From positions 41,164-105,163 of the forward strand of contig NZ_FRFE01000020.1 in NCBI RefSeq assembly GCF_900143695.1: DNA of 64,000 bases, in the 5' to 3' direction. This DNA is from Desulfopila aestuarii DSM 18488 (lineage in GTDB: Bacteria; Desulfobacterota; Desulfobulbia; Desulfobulbales; Desulfocapsaceae). The notes beneath the pieces were generated by a model. The model worked only from the letters and a program-made list of their open reading frames with translations. It did not search any database and was not told the origin of the DNA. The first letter of the stretch is position 1. Each line of letters opens with the position of its first letter. The position numbers were made by a program, and so were the translations under genes. Positions 53,475-63,319 of the stretch are shown here, piece by piece.

Positions 53475-55388
53475 ATGGCACTGACAATCAATACAAACAT
53501 TGCTGCACTGAATGCCCAGAGAAACTTAGGAAAAAGCCAGAACGATCTGAACCGCTCCATGCAGCGGCTATCTTCAGGCCTTCGAATCAATTCCGCTAAA
53601 GATGACGCTGCCGGTCTTGCGATCTCCGATCGTATGACCTCGCAGATCCGCGGCCTCAACCAGGCTGCCCGAAATGCCAATGATGGAATCTCCATGGCCC
53701 AGACCGCAGAAGGCGCGCTGCAGGAGACCACCAATATGCTCCAGCGTATCCGTGAGCTGGCAATCCAGTCCGCCAACGATACCAACAGCGCCTCCGATCG
53801 CGCTTCCCTGCAGGCTGAAGTCAATCAGCTGCAGCAGGAGATAACCCGAATTGCGGAAACCACCAGTTTCAATGAGCAGAATATTCTTGATGGCTCGCTT
53901 ACTGGTGCCCAGTTCCAGGTTGGCGCCAACGCCAATGAGACCATCTCCTTTTCTATCTCATCAGCCAAGGCCGGTGAACTTGGAGACGAGTCCCTCAGTT
54001 CCAACAATCCGACCGGTATTGAAATGGCAACCCCTCGAAAAGCCAATACCGGTGCAGGTAATTCCGTTGCCGCCCAGGACCTTACCATTACTGGTGCTCG
54101 CGGAACAAGCATCGTCAAAATCGATGCTGACGATAGCGCCAAAAAGATCGCTGAGCTCGTCAATATCGAAGCAGACATTACCGGGGTCAGAGCCAACGCC
54201 AGGACGGAAGTCACCCTCAGCCATCTGGCCGCCGACGGCACCATCGGTTTTGACATTCAGGGCAATAATGAGTTTCCCATCCCGATCAGTGCCACTGTAA
54301 CCACTGATAATCTGACAGCCCTTGCCCTGGCCATCAATACCCAGAGCGGCAATACCGGCATTTCTGCCGAACTCTCAGGGAATAAGGAAAGCTTGCGGCT
54401 TGTTCAGAGTGAAGGTTACGACATCAAGATTAGCGATTACACACATAGCGCAGCTGATGGGACGCTCCAGTCCATCCGGGTCACAGGCACGGAAGGCGTT
54501 GCCACCAATCTTGTTGACGAGGGTGTTAACGAAGCGGCGACCATTGCTTCTCTTTCTAACCTCTCAGATCCTGGAACCGTATCCTTAACTCTGCCAAGTG
54601 CTCAGGTGATTACCGCTGTCGTTCTTGACACCAAGGATCTTACTAATTTATTGGAAGCTATAAATATTAAGGGCACTACCCCTAAAATAACAGCATCTTT
54701 TACCGATGTCTTTGGGGACGATAAGAGCAGTATCACCTTGTCAACCGCAGCGACCAACCAGACAATCGCTATCACAGCATTTGGCGTAGTCGACTCTGGC
54801 GGTACAGCGATCCCAGCCTCTCTTGACGTTATTGCCGGCGACGGTGCGGCAATAACCCAAGTAACGCCAGCTTCAACAATCACTCTGGGTGGTGTCGCAG
54901 CTGTCGCCGCAGCAACAGTTGAGGCTCCCACAGTTCCTGGTGACTCCACCGTTATAGGAGGAGAAATCACCTTTACTAGCTCAGGTAATTACAATATTAC
55001 CAGCAGTATAGCCCAGGCAGCCGGCTCATTATTCAACACAGACGATGGTGAGGCCAACGCGTCCCAACTCAAATCCGTCGATACTATCGACATCTCCACA
55101 GTGGCAGGTGCCAACGAGGCAATAAAAATTGTTGACGGTGCCATTGGCCAGATCGACAGTCTGCGGGGCAACATGGGTGCAATTCAGAACAGGTTTGAAT
55201 CAACCATTGCCAACCTGCAGAATGTATCTGAGAATCTGTCGGCGGCCCGCTCCCGGATTCTCGATGCTGACATCGCCATGGAGACGTCGGCCATGACCAA
55301 GAACAATATTCTCCAGCAAGCGGGTGTCTCGATTCTGGCCCAGGCCAACACTACTCCGCAGTTGGCGCTGCAGTTACTCCAAGGATAA
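53475..55388 (+). CDS. fliC: Flagellin (first copy, 637 residues)
   Basis: This is the filament subunit. The conserved N-terminal helices are [17 protein letters not shown] and [20 protein letters not shown]. The C-terminal ones are [19 protein letters not shown] and [20 protein letters not shown]. The 370-residue middle is Thr/Ala/Val-rich and variable, and forms the outer domains. The ATG at 53475 follows AAGGAGGAA; an in-frame start at 53424 lies before the ribosome site. It has its own promoter and terminator. It is larger than the second flagellin by 125 residues, all in the middle. Confidence 0.97.
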   Translation: MALTINTNIAALNAQRNLGKSQNDLNRSMQRLSSGLRINSAKDDAAGLAISDRMTSQIRGLNQAARNANDGISMAQTAEGALQETTNMLQRIRELAIQSANDTNSASDRASLQAEVNQLQQEITRIAETTSFNEQNILDGSLTGAQFQVGANANETISFSISSAKAGELGDESLSSNNPTGIEMATPRKANTGAGNSVAAQDLTITGARGTSIVKIDADDSAKKIAELVNIEADITGVRANARTEVTLSHLAADGTIGFDIQGNNEFPIPISATVTTDNLTALALAINTQSGNTGISAELSGNKESLRLVQSEGYDIKISDYTHSAADGTLQSIRVTGTEGVATNLVDEGVNEAATIASLSNLSDPGTVSLTLPSAQVITAVVLDTKDLTNLLEAINIKGTTPKITASFTDVFGDDKSSITLSTAATNQTIAITAFGVVDSGGTAIPASLDVIAGDGAAITQVTPASTITLGGVAAVAAATVEAPTVPGDSTVIGGEITFTSSGNYNITSSIAQAAGSLFNTDDGEANASQLKSVDTIDISTVAGANEAIKIVDGAIGQIDSLRGNMGAIQNRFESTIANLQNVSENLSAARSRILDADIAMETSAMTKNNILQQAGVSILAQANTTPQLALQLLQG

Positions 55389-55415
55389 CATTCCATAATT
55401 ACATCATAAATATTG

Positions 55416-55443
55416 TAAAAGGCCGACTATTTAGTCGGCCTTT
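55416..55443 (+). terminator. Intrinsic terminator after the first flagellin
   Basis: A perfect 13-bp stem (55416-55428 with 55431-55443) with a two-base turn is followed by a T-rich stretch to about 55452. Confidence 0.85.
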
Positions 55444-55486
55444 TACTTTTTCTCTTACATATTTCCAGAAAAAATACATTTTTCCC

Positions 55487-55514
55487 TAAAGCTTTCCTTA
55501 AGGTCCACCGATAT
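55487..55514 (+). promoter_or_regulatory. Sigma-28 promoter of the second flagellin gene
   Basis: TAAAGCTT begins at 55487. After TAAA come 16 bases, then ACCGATAT (55507-55514). It is about 210 bases before the start codon, leaving a long untranslated leader. Confidence 0.75.
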
Positions 55515-55723
55515 GAGACTTACAGGAAAAGAGAACTGATAGATTTTTTCTCTTAAGCTTTTTGACCACGCTGTCGATACAGCATAAACTAGAAAGAATC
55601 ACTGCAAGGAGGGAGGTGCCGCACACGAAACAACGAAAGCAGTAAAGTAGAAAAAAGTAAATACGCAATACCAGGGCAAGGATGCCCGCCAGTAACCCAT
55701 CAACTTATTCATGGAGGAATAAA

Positions 55724-57262
55724 ATGGGACTTTCAATTAACACAAACGTAATGTCTCTCAATGCTCAGCGTAACCTGGGCACATCACAAAACGCGCTGTC
55801 CAAATCCATGCAGCGCCTGTCATCTGGCCTCAGAATCAACTCTGCAAAAGATGACGCAGCTGGTCTTGCCATTTCCGACCGTATGACCTCGCAGATCCGC
55901 GGTCTGAATCAGGCTTCCAGAAACGCCAATGATGGTATTTCCTTGGCGCAAACCGCAGAGGGTGCTCTGCAGGAAAGTACAAACATCTTGCAGCGGATGC
56001 GTGAACTTGCTGTTCAATCTGCCAACGCAACTAATAGCGACGGTGACCGTTCTTCCCTCAACTCCGAATTCAAGCAACTCTCAGAAGAATTGGATCGTAT
56101 CGCAACAACAACCTCCTTCAACGGTAAAAAGCTTCTTGATGGTACTTTTGGACAAGCTAGCTTCCAAGTTGGCGCTAATTCCGGCGAGGTTATCACGCTG
56201 GATCTCAGCTCTAGCATGCGGGCTAGTGCCATTGGTGATTATGCATCCGTAACCTATACCTTGGGCAATGTGCTTGACTCAGCAGTAGATGACACACTTT
56301 TGATGGATGCTTCAGGTGATCTGACCATCAACGGTGAAGCAATAGGTGCTGCAGTAGATGGTCTCAACGGCTTGTCGGATGGCAGTGCCGAATCAATTGC
56401 CAATGCGATCAACTTGTTAACCGATAAAACCGGCGTTACTGCCGAAGCTAGTACCAGCTCAGTATCGGTCTCTGGTGCTGATATTGCTGCGGGTGGTATC
56501 TGGACTGATAATGTTGGTACTGCTGATACATTGACATATACCCTGTCAATTAACGATACTCAGATCTTCCAAGCCGGTGAAAGTGACACCCCAAAAACTG
56601 TTACCCAGCTTGTGTCTGATATTAACGCACTAAGTGACACCACAGGTGTTATCGCCACCGCCCAGGACGATGGGAGCATGAAACTTTCCACCGCTGATGG
56701 CCGCAATATCGATATCAAGGAAGTACTTGGTGGCGCCACTGACGGCGCTGCTGACACTGTCGTCGGTTATTTTGGTAATACTCTTACCGGAGCCGCTGCC
56801 ACAAACCATGATATCTACAAGGCTGATATCACCTTGAGTGGTGCGGAATCTATCACAGTAGCAGTAGCCGCTGGATCTGCTAACTTATTTGCCGGTGGTA
56901 CTGGTGGAACTGGACCTGCAAATGGTGCCAATCAGACCACTAATGTACAAGGCATTGACAACTCTGACATCCTCACTGCAAGCAATTCAGGGTTGGCAAT
57001 AAAACGTGTCGACCAGGCAATAAGTGATATTGATAGTTTCCGAGGTACTCTCGGCGCCATGCAGAATCGCTTTGAATCAACCATCTCAAACCTTAACAAC
57101 GTTTCTGAAAATCTTTCGGCAGCTCGTAGCCGGATTCTTGACGCGGACATCGCCCAGGAAACTTCAGCTATGACGAAAAACAACATCCTGCAGCAGGCTG
57201 GCGTATCCATTCTTGCCCAGGCAAACCAGGCCCCGCAGCTTGCGCTTTCACTGCTTGGCTAA
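55724..57262 (+). CDS. fliC: Flagellin (second copy, 512 residues)
   Basis: This is the second filament subunit. The N-terminal part ([37 protein letters not shown]) and the C-terminal part ([20 protein letters not shown]) are nearly the same as in the first flagellin, while the middle (about 180-410) is unrelated in sequence and shorter. The ATG at 55724 follows ATGGAGGAAT. An in-frame upstream start at 55682 is rejected because it precedes that site. The gene heads the flaG-fliD-fliS group, though a hairpin follows it. Confidence 0.97.
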   Translation: MGLSINTNVMSLNAQRNLGTSQNALSKSMQRLSSGLRINSAKDDAAGLAISDRMTSQIRGLNQASRNANDGISLAQTAEGALQESTNILQRMRELAVQSANATNSDGDRSSLNSEFKQLSEELDRIATTTSFNGKKLLDGTFGQASFQVGANSGEVITLDLSSSMRASAIGDYASVTYTLGNVLDSAVDDTLLMDASGDLTINGEAIGAAVDGLNGLSDGSAESIANAINLLTDKTGVTAEASTSSVSVSGADIAAGGIWTDNVGTADTLTYTLSINDTQIFQAGESDTPKTVTQLVSDINALSDTTGVIATAQDDGSMKLSTADGRNIDIKEVLGGATDGAADTVVGYFGNTLTGAAATNHDIYKADITLSGAESITVAVAAGSANLFAGGTGGTGPANGANQTTNVQGIDNSDILTASNSGLAIKRVDQAISDIDSFRGTLGAMQNRFESTISNLNNVSENLSAARSRILDADIAQETSAMTKNNILQQAGVSILAQANQAPQLALSLLG

Positions 57263-57273
57263 TATCCTTAACC

Positions 57274-57307
57274 GTTCAGGGGAGCTGGTTTTCCAGCTCC
57301 CCTGAAC
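57274..57307 (+). terminator. Strong hairpin after the second flagellin
   Basis: A perfect 15-bp stem (57274-57288 with 57293-57307) has a TTTT loop. The following bases are not a clean T-run, so some read-through to flaG is likely. Confidence 0.7.
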
Positions 57308-57340
57308 TCACTTTACGATTTTTCCGTTAAGGAGTTTCCC

Positions 57341-57697
57341 ATGAATGTCGATACAGTAAATAGCCTGGGAGGATCAGCTCTACCGAAATTTTCCTCTTCA
57401 GAGCAAGTTGATCTCCAGCGCAAGAAGGTGAAAGAGGAGCAGTCGAGCGAACCTCAGGTCGAGACCAAGGAAGCGAAGGTGCAACCGGAAGAGCTGCTGG
57501 CCGCCATCAAGTCAATCACCCAGGATGGCTTGTACAGTGTTCGATTTGAGCAGTTCAAGGATACCAACGAGCTGGTTGTGCAGATATTTGACAACGAGAC
57601 TGAAGAGGTTATAAGGCAAATCCCGGCTGAAGAGCTTCTTCAATTAAAAATGACCATCGAAGAGTTACGCGGCAATCTGGTAAATACTTCCGCGTAA
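57341..57697 (+). CDS. flaG: FlaG family protein
   Basis: The 118-residue protein has a polar, charged N-terminus. The FlaG C-terminal domain reads SVRFEQFKDTNELVVQIFDNE, followed by EVIRQIPAEELLQLKMTIEE. FlaG proteins influence filament length or export in several polar flagellates; the mechanism is not settled. TAAGGAG precedes the ATG. It lies between flagellin and fliD, as in Vibrio and Campylobacter. Confidence 0.93.
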   Translation: MNVDTVNSLGGSALPKFSSSEQVDLQRKKVKEEQSSEPQVETKEAKVQPEELLAAIKSITQDGLYSVRFEQFKDTNELVVQIFDNETEEVIRQIPAEELLQLKMTIEELRGNLVNTSA

Positions 57698-57737
57698 TCT
57701 CAACAAGCAGCACGAGTAACAACTACGAGGCTCAGTT

Positions 57738-59171
57738 ATGGCTATCACATTCAGCGGTCTTGCCACCGGCCTGGACACGGATTCGATCGTCACGCAGATC
57801 ATGCAGCTCGAACGTGCCCCTATTGATCGGCTCACAACGCAGAAAAACAATGCAACCCAGAGATTGAATGCATTCTTTCAGTTCAAAGGCAAACTTGATG
57901 CGCTGAAAACCGCCGTGAGTGATATGAGCCTGACCAGCCAGGTCAGGGGTACCAAAGGCACACTCAGTAAAGAAGGAAGTTTTACCGCCACCACCAACAG
58001 CGCAGCACTTGGCAGTTACGATATTGCGGTCGCCCAGTTGGCCCAGACACAAAAAACGATCACCAGTGGATTCAGCTCTGATACCGACAGCATCCTTGGC
58101 ACCGGCACTATAGAGGTAAACAGTGTTACTATCACCGTTGGTGAAGGCAACAATTCGCTCCGGACCCTGGCCGAGAGCGTAAACGCTGTGGCAGATCAGA
58201 CCGGGGTACGCGCCACCATCATCAACGACGGTGGCTCCAGTCCGTACCGTATGGTTTTTACCGGCAAAGATGCGAACACCGAGTTTGATATTGTGCCTGA
58301 CCTGGAAAGCAGCCCCGGAAATTCAATAGCATTCACCACAACCCTGGCAAAATCCGCGCAACAGGCCGTTGCCTATATCGACGGGATCAAGGTGGTGAGT
58401 AATTCCAACACAATCACCGATGCCATCAGTGGTGTAACACTCAATCTGACTGCGGTGGACGAGATGGTGCCTAACACCGATCCACCGACATTGGCTACCA
58501 CCCGCTTCGATGTAACCGCTGACACCGACGCCCTGAAAGAAAAAATCACCAGTTTCGTTACGGCTTACAACTCTGTCATGGAATTCATCAATTCGGGATA
58601 TGAGGAGTTTGGCGGCAGCTCGTTGCTTGAAGATACCGCTGAAGAGGATAAAGAATCAACCACTACCGATAAGGATAAGCTGCTGGGAGCGGTTCTCCGT
58701 GGCGACGCAACCGTTAATGGCGCCAAACGTCAACTTCAGGCCGTCCTCACGGACAGTATCAAGAGCGGCGGCACCTTCAATATCCTTTCGGAAATTGGTA
58801 TCTCCACCCAGAAGGATGGTAGCCTCAAACAAAACAACACCAAGCTCGACAAGGCACTTGCCAACAACTTTGATGATATGGTTGCATTGCTCTCCGGAGA
58901 AGGCGAGGTGAGCGGCGTCATGAAACGGTTCAATTCCGTTTTGCTTAACATGACCAGCCTCTCAAGTGGCATCTATGCGACCCAGAAAAAAGTCTTCCAA
59001 TCGTCGGAAGCCAACATTGATAAACAGATTGGGCTCATGGAATTACGTATGACCAAGCGCGAGGCCTCCCTCCGCGCCCAGTTTACCGCAATGGAACAGC
59101 TGATCAGCGGTTTGAATGCCCAAGGGAATTTTCTTACCCAGCAGATCAATAATCTGAATCAAAAGGATTAA
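57738..59171 (+). CDS. fliD: Flagellar filament cap protein FliD (HAP2)
   Basis: FliD caps the growing filament and folds incoming flagellin. The 477-residue protein begins AITFSGLATGLDTDSIVTQI and MQLERAPIDRLTTQKN, the family signature. The variable middle has a flagellin-hook-like motif. The C-terminal coiled coil is LMELRMTKREASLRAQFTAM with EQLISGLNAQGNFLTQQI. fliS starts 2 bases after the stop. Confidence 0.96.
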   Translation: MAITFSGLATGLDTDSIVTQIMQLERAPIDRLTTQKNNATQRLNAFFQFKGKLDALKTAVSDMSLTSQVRGTKGTLSKEGSFTATTNSAALGSYDIAVAQLAQTQKTITSGFSSDTDSILGTGTIEVNSVTITVGEGNNSLRTLAESVNAVADQTGVRATIINDGGSSPYRMVFTGKDANTEFDIVPDLESSPGNSIAFTTTLAKSAQQAVAYIDGIKVVSNSNTITDAISGVTLNLTAVDEMVPNTDPPTLATTRFDVTADTDALKEKITSFVTAYNSVMEFINSGYEEFGGSSLLEDTAEEDKESTTTDKDKLLGAVLRGDATVNGAKRQLQAVLTDSIKSGGTFNILSEIGISTQKDGSLKQNNTKLDKALANNFDDMVALLSGEGEVSGVMKRFNSVLLNMTSLSSGIYATQKKVFQSSEANIDKQIGLMELRMTKREASLRAQFTAMEQLISGLNAQGNFLTQQINNLNQKD

Positions 59172-59173
59172 GC

Positions 59174-59635
59174 ATGAACGGTTACAACCAGTATCAGACA
59201 AACCAGATCGCAACCGCTACGCCAGAGCAGATTCTGCTTATGCTCTATGACGGAGCAATCAGGTTTATACGCCGTGCCATTGTTGCCAACGATGAGAGCA
59301 AACAAGTGGAGAAGCTTCAGGGAATCAGCAAGTGCATGGCTATTGTTGCCGAGTTTTCCAACTCGCTCAATCACGATATTGGCGGCAATATCGCAGAAGA
59401 CCTTGATGCCCTTTACCAGTTCATGATTCGTGAACTGAATCTCGCTCGAAATGACAACAGCGGCGAACATTTGAAGACTGTTGAGACGTTGTTGCTCGAT
59501 CTGCGTGACACCTGGGGTCAGGCAGTAGAGATCAATCGTCAAGAAATCGCTGTGGCCAGAACTGTTCAAACCAGTACAGCAGACTCCGCGGCAGATATGC
59601 AAAGACCGTATAAATCATTAATGACTGCCGGTTGA
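59174..59635 (+). CDS. fliS: Flagellin export chaperone FliS
   Basis: FliS binds the C-terminal helix of flagellin and keeps it from polymerising in the cytoplasm. The 153-residue protein has the four-helix pattern with YQTNQIATATPEQILLMLYD, GAIRFIRRAIVANDES and IAEDLDALYQFMIRELNLAR. The C-terminal 25 residues are variable. It is coupled to fliD and serves the two flagellins just upstream. Confidence 0.96.
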   Translation: MNGYNQYQTNQIATATPEQILLMLYDGAIRFIRRAIVANDESKQVEKLQGISKCMAIVAEFSNSLNHDIGGNIAEDLDALYQFMIRELNLARNDNSGEHLKTVETLLLDLRDTWGQAVEINRQEIAVARTVQTSTADSAADMQRPYKSLMTAG

Positions 59636-59706
59636 TCAAATCTTAAACCATCTGTTTCCAAACCGGAATAAAGAGAGTACTTCTCCTTCGCCCCACGAAA
59701 AACATT

Positions 59707-60120
59707 ATGACAACTTGTAGCGAACATCTCCAGAAATCAAACGAACTCTATCAACAGATGCTGCATATGTTGAAGACACTGCGAGAATCGCCCGAAACAG
59801 CAACAGCCCAACAGATTGAAGTTAGATATCAACGATTCAGTGTGCTGCAAGAGAACATTGAAGCCAATGATCGCTTGCTGAATACGACCCTGTTAGAGCT
59901 GGATCACCGAGATGAGCATATTGAACAACTACTGCACGAGCGTCATGCACTAATAGAAGAACTGATCAATCTGAACAAAACGGTAACCGTGCAAGCACAG
60001 GCCGTCAAATCCCTGATTGGTGATGAGATTCGAAAAGCGACAAACGGCCATACTGCCATTAAAGGATATCGCACCCCAGAGCAGCAACGAAACAGCGGAT
60101 CTTTCAGAAATGCGATGTGA
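59707..60120 (+). CDS. Helical protein, probable FliT-like chaperone
   Basis: The 137-residue protein is almost all alpha-helix, with heptad-like repeats (LLNTTLLELDHRDEHIEQLL), no signal peptide and no membrane segment. It lies directly after fliS, where fliT (the FliD chaperone) is found in many bacteria. No diagnostic FliT motif is visible, so the call rests on position and fold style. Confidence 0.5.
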   Translation: MTTCSEHLQKSNELYQQMLHMLKTLRESPETATAQQIEVRYQRFSVLQENIEANDRLLNTTLLELDHRDEHIEQLLHERHALIEELINLNKTVTVQAQAVKSLIGDEIRKATNGHTAIKGYRTPEQQRNSGSFRNAM

Positions 60121-60190
60121 ACACCTCAGGCTGCCCTCTTCACATCCTTCACCGATTCTTTTCCAATAAACGAGAGCAGCCAAACTTCCA

Positions 60191-60535
60191 ATGAACAATG
60201 CATCCATCATAGACGTAAATGACTTCCTAGAAAGAATTACAGAAAGATACACGCTTATTGGGCACAAGGCTGCGTCACTTGCTTCAGAAATCCATCTCTT
60301 GCAACCGGATATCATAGAACATAGATGCCAAAAACTTAACGAAGAGCGGTTAGAATTATCCACCCTTGACGATGAGCTTATAGAAATTCTCAAACTGGCA
60401 GGCAAAGATATTGTCCATAACGATCATCTCAACCATTATAGAAAAGCCTTTTCATCAGCGGTCCAATCCGTGAATTCCGTTCACAGTCAGCTGCTTATTA
60501 TCAAACAATCACTTCAGGATGTTACGCGTCATTAA
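60191..60535 (+). CDS. Small helical protein of unknown function
   Basis: The 114-residue cytoplasmic protein is predicted to be helical throughout, beginning IIDVNDFLERITERYTLIGH. Its length and amphipathic helices resemble flagellar export chaperones of the FlgN/FliT kind, but I see no specific signature. It is 70 bases after the previous gene on the same strand and probably shares its transcript. Short intergenic stretches on both sides hold nothing else that I recognise. Confidence 0.5.
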   Translation: MNNASIIDVNDFLERITERYTLIGHKAASLASEIHLLQPDIIEHRCQKLNEERLELSTLDDELIEILKLAGKDIVHNDHLNHYRKAFSSAVQSVNSVHSQLLIIKQSLQDVTRH

Positions 60536-60668
60536 TCTTCCTTCCTTGCCTGAGACGCCCAATAGTTTGCAATGAGGTAATCTGCCATAACATCTATTGA
60601 CCACACATCTCAATTGCCAACTCGCTTGTAATATCAACACCTTGTTTTGATAGGCTATTGCCTCAGCA

Positions 60669-60696
60669 TAAATTAGGTGATACTATGCAGAGATAC
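60669..60696 (+). promoter_or_regulatory. Weak sigma-28-like site before the PilZ genes
   Basis: TAAA (60669-60672), 16 bases, AGAGATAC (60689-60696). Only the GATA core of the -10 box matches, but the spacing is the same as at the stronger sites, and the PilZ gene starts 65 bases on. Confidence 0.3.
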
Positions 60697-60760
60697 AAGA
60701 TGCCTAAGAGCGGTAGCTTCGCTTGAGATTTACTGAAAAAACTCCTGTTGTGGACAACCT

Positions 60761-61459
60761 ATGACCTCTGATATTCATTTGCTAGACTCAATCCCCGATG
60801 CAAAGCCGGTTCGTGTATTCATCCCTATAATCGGTAAGGCGGAACGATATAGAGCAAGCTGCGTCCTTCATAAAACAGGCCCAACAGCATTTCAACTCCT
60901 CTTTCAGGCCGGTGTCATGCCCACCGATGTTATCGACACCTACCAGACATGTCTGATTTCTGTCGATATGGGTGGGCCAAGTATTTCTATTGAAGCCCGT
61001 ATCATCAAAATTATCGGCGAACAGACGCTGCAGATGGCCATTGAAAAATCGGTCAGTCACGAGCAGATGCGCGAATTTTTTCGCGTTGATGCCACCACCA
61101 GTGTCATCAGCAGTTCATTCCATCCGGAATTTTTTGATAAACAGGGAGAACCCTGGGCAATTAAAGGCAGAACAATCGATATCAGTGGTAGTGGTATTCT
61201 TGCCGTCTTTACAGAGCAACCGCCAAAAGACAAACAGATCAAACTTGAAATCGCTCTCTCGACCGGCGAATCCAGCACAATTTCCGTACTTGCCCATCCT
61301 GTCCGATCTCTGAAAATTGCAGAAAACCATTACGAGGTGGCCTATCATTTTGACGATATCTCAACAGAAGACAGAGACCGGATTATCGGCTACTGCCTGA
61401 TCATTCAGCGCAAACTACTGCGATTGAAGGTTCAGGTTAAGGATAGCACTAAACTTTAA
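60761..61459 (+). CDS. PilZ-domain protein, likely c-di-GMP receptor (YcgR-like)
   Basis: The 232-residue protein has an N-terminal beta domain (about 1-95) like the YcgR N-domain and a C-terminal PilZ domain. The c-di-GMP-binding residues are present: Arg104-x3-Arg108 (REFFR) and Asp140-x-Ser142-x2-Gly145 (DISGSG). YcgR proteins slow or bias the motor when c-di-GMP is high. Being at the end of the flagellar cluster fits a motor brake. A homologue follows after 20 bases. Confidence 0.85.
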   Translation: MTSDIHLLDSIPDAKPVRVFIPIIGKAERYRASCVLHKTGPTAFQLLFQAGVMPTDVIDTYQTCLISVDMGGPSISIEARIIKIIGEQTLQMAIEKSVSHEQMREFFRVDATTSVISSSFHPEFFDKQGEPWAIKGRTIDISGSGILAVFTEQPPKDKQIKLEIALSTGESSTISVLAHPVRSLKIAENHYEVAYHFDDISTEDRDRIIGYCLIIQRKLLRLKVQVKDSTKL

Positions 61460-61479
61460 TATCTACCTGTCTCGATCCC

Positions 61480-62163
61480 ATGTCCGACTCTTCTCTCAGT
61501 AATCTGGTTAAATCCTTACAAGACAACCAGCCGGCATCCATTCAACTCTCGACCACCGATGGATATGCCGTTTCCATCGACTGCATGTATAAGGAGTCGC
61601 ACGCTCCGAGTTTTTTTGTTGTTGTTCCTCCCGGGTCCATTCCGGAAAATGTTAATACCTCGGCACCATGCCTTGTAACATTACAGGACGAAACCGGAAC
61701 TTCCTTTGCTATCAATGCCAGGATTCTTGATGTAGCAAGTGAGCGATCGATTGAGTTGACTGCAACGAAGGCTATTGATCCTATAAGCTTACGTGAATAT
61801 TTTCGGGTGGACCTTCGCACTGCGATGACGATCAGCCATGAAACTATGAACCCGGACTCATCCCGCAACTGGTCCATAAAAGGTCAAACTCTTGACATCT
61901 CCGGCTCCGGAGTGCTTGGCCTGTTCAGTGATGCACCGCAAAACAGCCAGAGCCTCTTTATTGAAATACGTCTCACCCACCCGGAAAAATCGATCCAGTG
62001 CATCGGCCATGTGGTGAGAACCAACCGACTGCGTGGCGGCCGCTGGCAGGTTGCCTTGCATTTTGATAACATTACCAGCAAGGATCGGGATTCGATCATC
62101 ACCAATTGCCTTTGGGAACAGCGCCGGCAGTTGAGAGAAAGAGTTCAGACCGCTGAGAATTGA
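61480..62163 (+). CDS. Second PilZ-domain protein, paralogue of the preceding one
   Basis: The 227-residue protein has the same two-domain plan as its neighbour. The PilZ residues are Arg105-x3-Arg109 (REYFR) and Asp139-x-Ser141-x2-Gly144 (DISGSG). The N-domains differ more than the PilZ domains, so the pair probably arose by duplication and then took different partners. Both keep all ligand residues. The 20-base gap from the first gene argues for one transcript. Confidence 0.85.
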   Translation: MSDSSLSNLVKSLQDNQPASIQLSTTDGYAVSIDCMYKESHAPSFFVVVPPGSIPENVNTSAPCLVTLQDETGTSFAINARILDVASERSIELTATKAIDPISLREYFRVDLRTAMTISHETMNPDSSRNWSIKGQTLDISGSGVLGLFSDAPQNSQSLFIEIRLTHPEKSIQCIGHVVRTNRLRGGRWQVALHFDNITSKDRDSIITNCLWEQRRQLRERVQTAEN

Positions 62164-62264
62164 CACTTTCGAGCTGATTATTACGCTGCACTTCACCGCA
62201 CTCTACTTAACCACCATGTTTTCTCTGGGGCTGCTGTTCATTATAACGAGTAAGATGAGCGCTC

Positions 62265-63317
62265 ATGAAGACCATAACTCCACTTCAATCCATAACACAG
62301 TATACTCAAAGCAGCCCTGCAACCGCTCGAACGCCTCAATCACTGCAACTCCCAGAACCAGGCCAGTTACTGAAGGCTTTGGTTATCGAAGCCAGAGCTG
62401 GCAACACTGTTATTCTGCAGATCGGCGACAACCTCCTCCCCGCCCGCTCTGACATGCCCCTGCAACCTGGTCAGACGTTGCAGCTGCAACTGGTCGCCAC
62501 CTCTCCGCAGATTGAACTGAAAATAGTCAACGATACCCTCCAGCAGTTTCTCGGCCGTCCACTAACGTTGATCGGCAATACCGTCGATATTCGGGAACTG
62601 TTTTCTCTTCTCCAACAACCGCAATCACTTCTCACCACCTTGTCTCTTAACAGCAAAGAAGCGCTGGAAAGTTTTATGAGTCTGCAACAAAGTAGTCTCA
62701 ACCCAAATACGGAGAACGGCGGAACCTTCCTGAAACAAATGGTGGACCAGATAGGATTAGCATTTGAAAGAATGATTGGTGAAGGAAATGGCGCAAGAAG
62801 TGCTCTAACCCTGAAAGCAGCCCTCCTTGAAGTGCTTAGCAACTTCAAAACAGACAGTCAAATCCACAATAGCGCCTTGCGCTCCCTGACCACCCTTGAG
62901 TTTTTTCAGCTCGCTCAACTCCACACCGAATCATCCCAGCAATTTATTTTCCCTCTTCCCCTACCCTTTCTCGAACAGGGGTTTCTTCTGGTGGAGAAAC
63001 GAAATGACGATGATGGTGGCGGCGGTGCTGATTATGAACAGCAGGAGTATCGTTTTTCATTGTTTTTGAAACTGAAGGAACTGGGAAATCTGCGGATAGA
63101 TTTTTTTCACAGCCCGGAAGGACTGCTCATCCGCTTTCATGCAGATTCGGAGGAAAAAGCTAACTTTATCGCCACATACGAAAGCGATCTCAAACAGTCA
63201 ATTTCAGAAGCACCTCTCCTTGGCATCTCGTTTGGCGCCAACGCTCCTGACCCTGCTACAGAACTCATCCGCCGCATCGTCCCTGAAGGACGATCGGTAT
63301 TCGACACCACGGCTTGA
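62265..63317 (+). CDS. FliK-like protein paired with an FlhB-tail homologue
   Basis: The 350-residue protein has an N-terminal region with LKALVIEARAGNTVILQIGD and PLQPGQTLQLQLVATSPQIE, a helical middle and a C-terminal FliK-like domain with FLKLKELGNLRIDFFHSPEG and LLIRFHADSEEKANFIATYE. The same pairing with a short FlhB-C-terminal protein is known as YlqG-YlqH in Bacillus. It is distinct from the fliK at 26117. A role in export switching is inferred. The ribosome site is weak. Confidence 0.65.
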   Translation: MKTITPLQSITQYTQSSPATARTPQSLQLPEPGQLLKALVIEARAGNTVILQIGDNLLPARSDMPLQPGQTLQLQLVATSPQIELKIVNDTLQQFLGRPLTLIGNTVDIRELFSLLQQPQSLLTTLSLNSKEALESFMSLQQSSLNPNTENGGTFLKQMVDQIGLAFERMIGEGNGARSALTLKAALLEVLSNFKTDSQIHNSALRSLTTLEFFQLAQLHTESSQQFIFPLPLPFLEQGFLLVEKRNDDDGGGGADYEQQEYRFSLFLKLKELGNLRIDFFHSPEGLLIRFHADSEEKANFIATYESDLKQSISEAPLLGISFGANAPDPATELIRRIVPEGRSVFDTTA

Positions 63318-63319
63318 TT

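Larger units (their letters stand above)
55389..55723. other. fliC1-fliC2 intergenic region and long flagellin leader
   Basis: No gene is seen in these 335 bases. The region holds the fliC1 terminator (55416-55443), a sigma-28 promoter (55487-55514) and a leader of about 200 bases. The leader has several GGA motifs of the type bound by CsrA: ACAGGA at 55522-55527, AAGGA at 55606-55610, and ATGGAGGA at 55711-55718, which also serves as the ribosome site. Confidence 0.6.

Noticed and set aside
59654..59681. Sigma-28-like TAAA...GGAATAA before the gene at 59707
   Set aside because: The -10 part does not match GCCGATAA at the right register.
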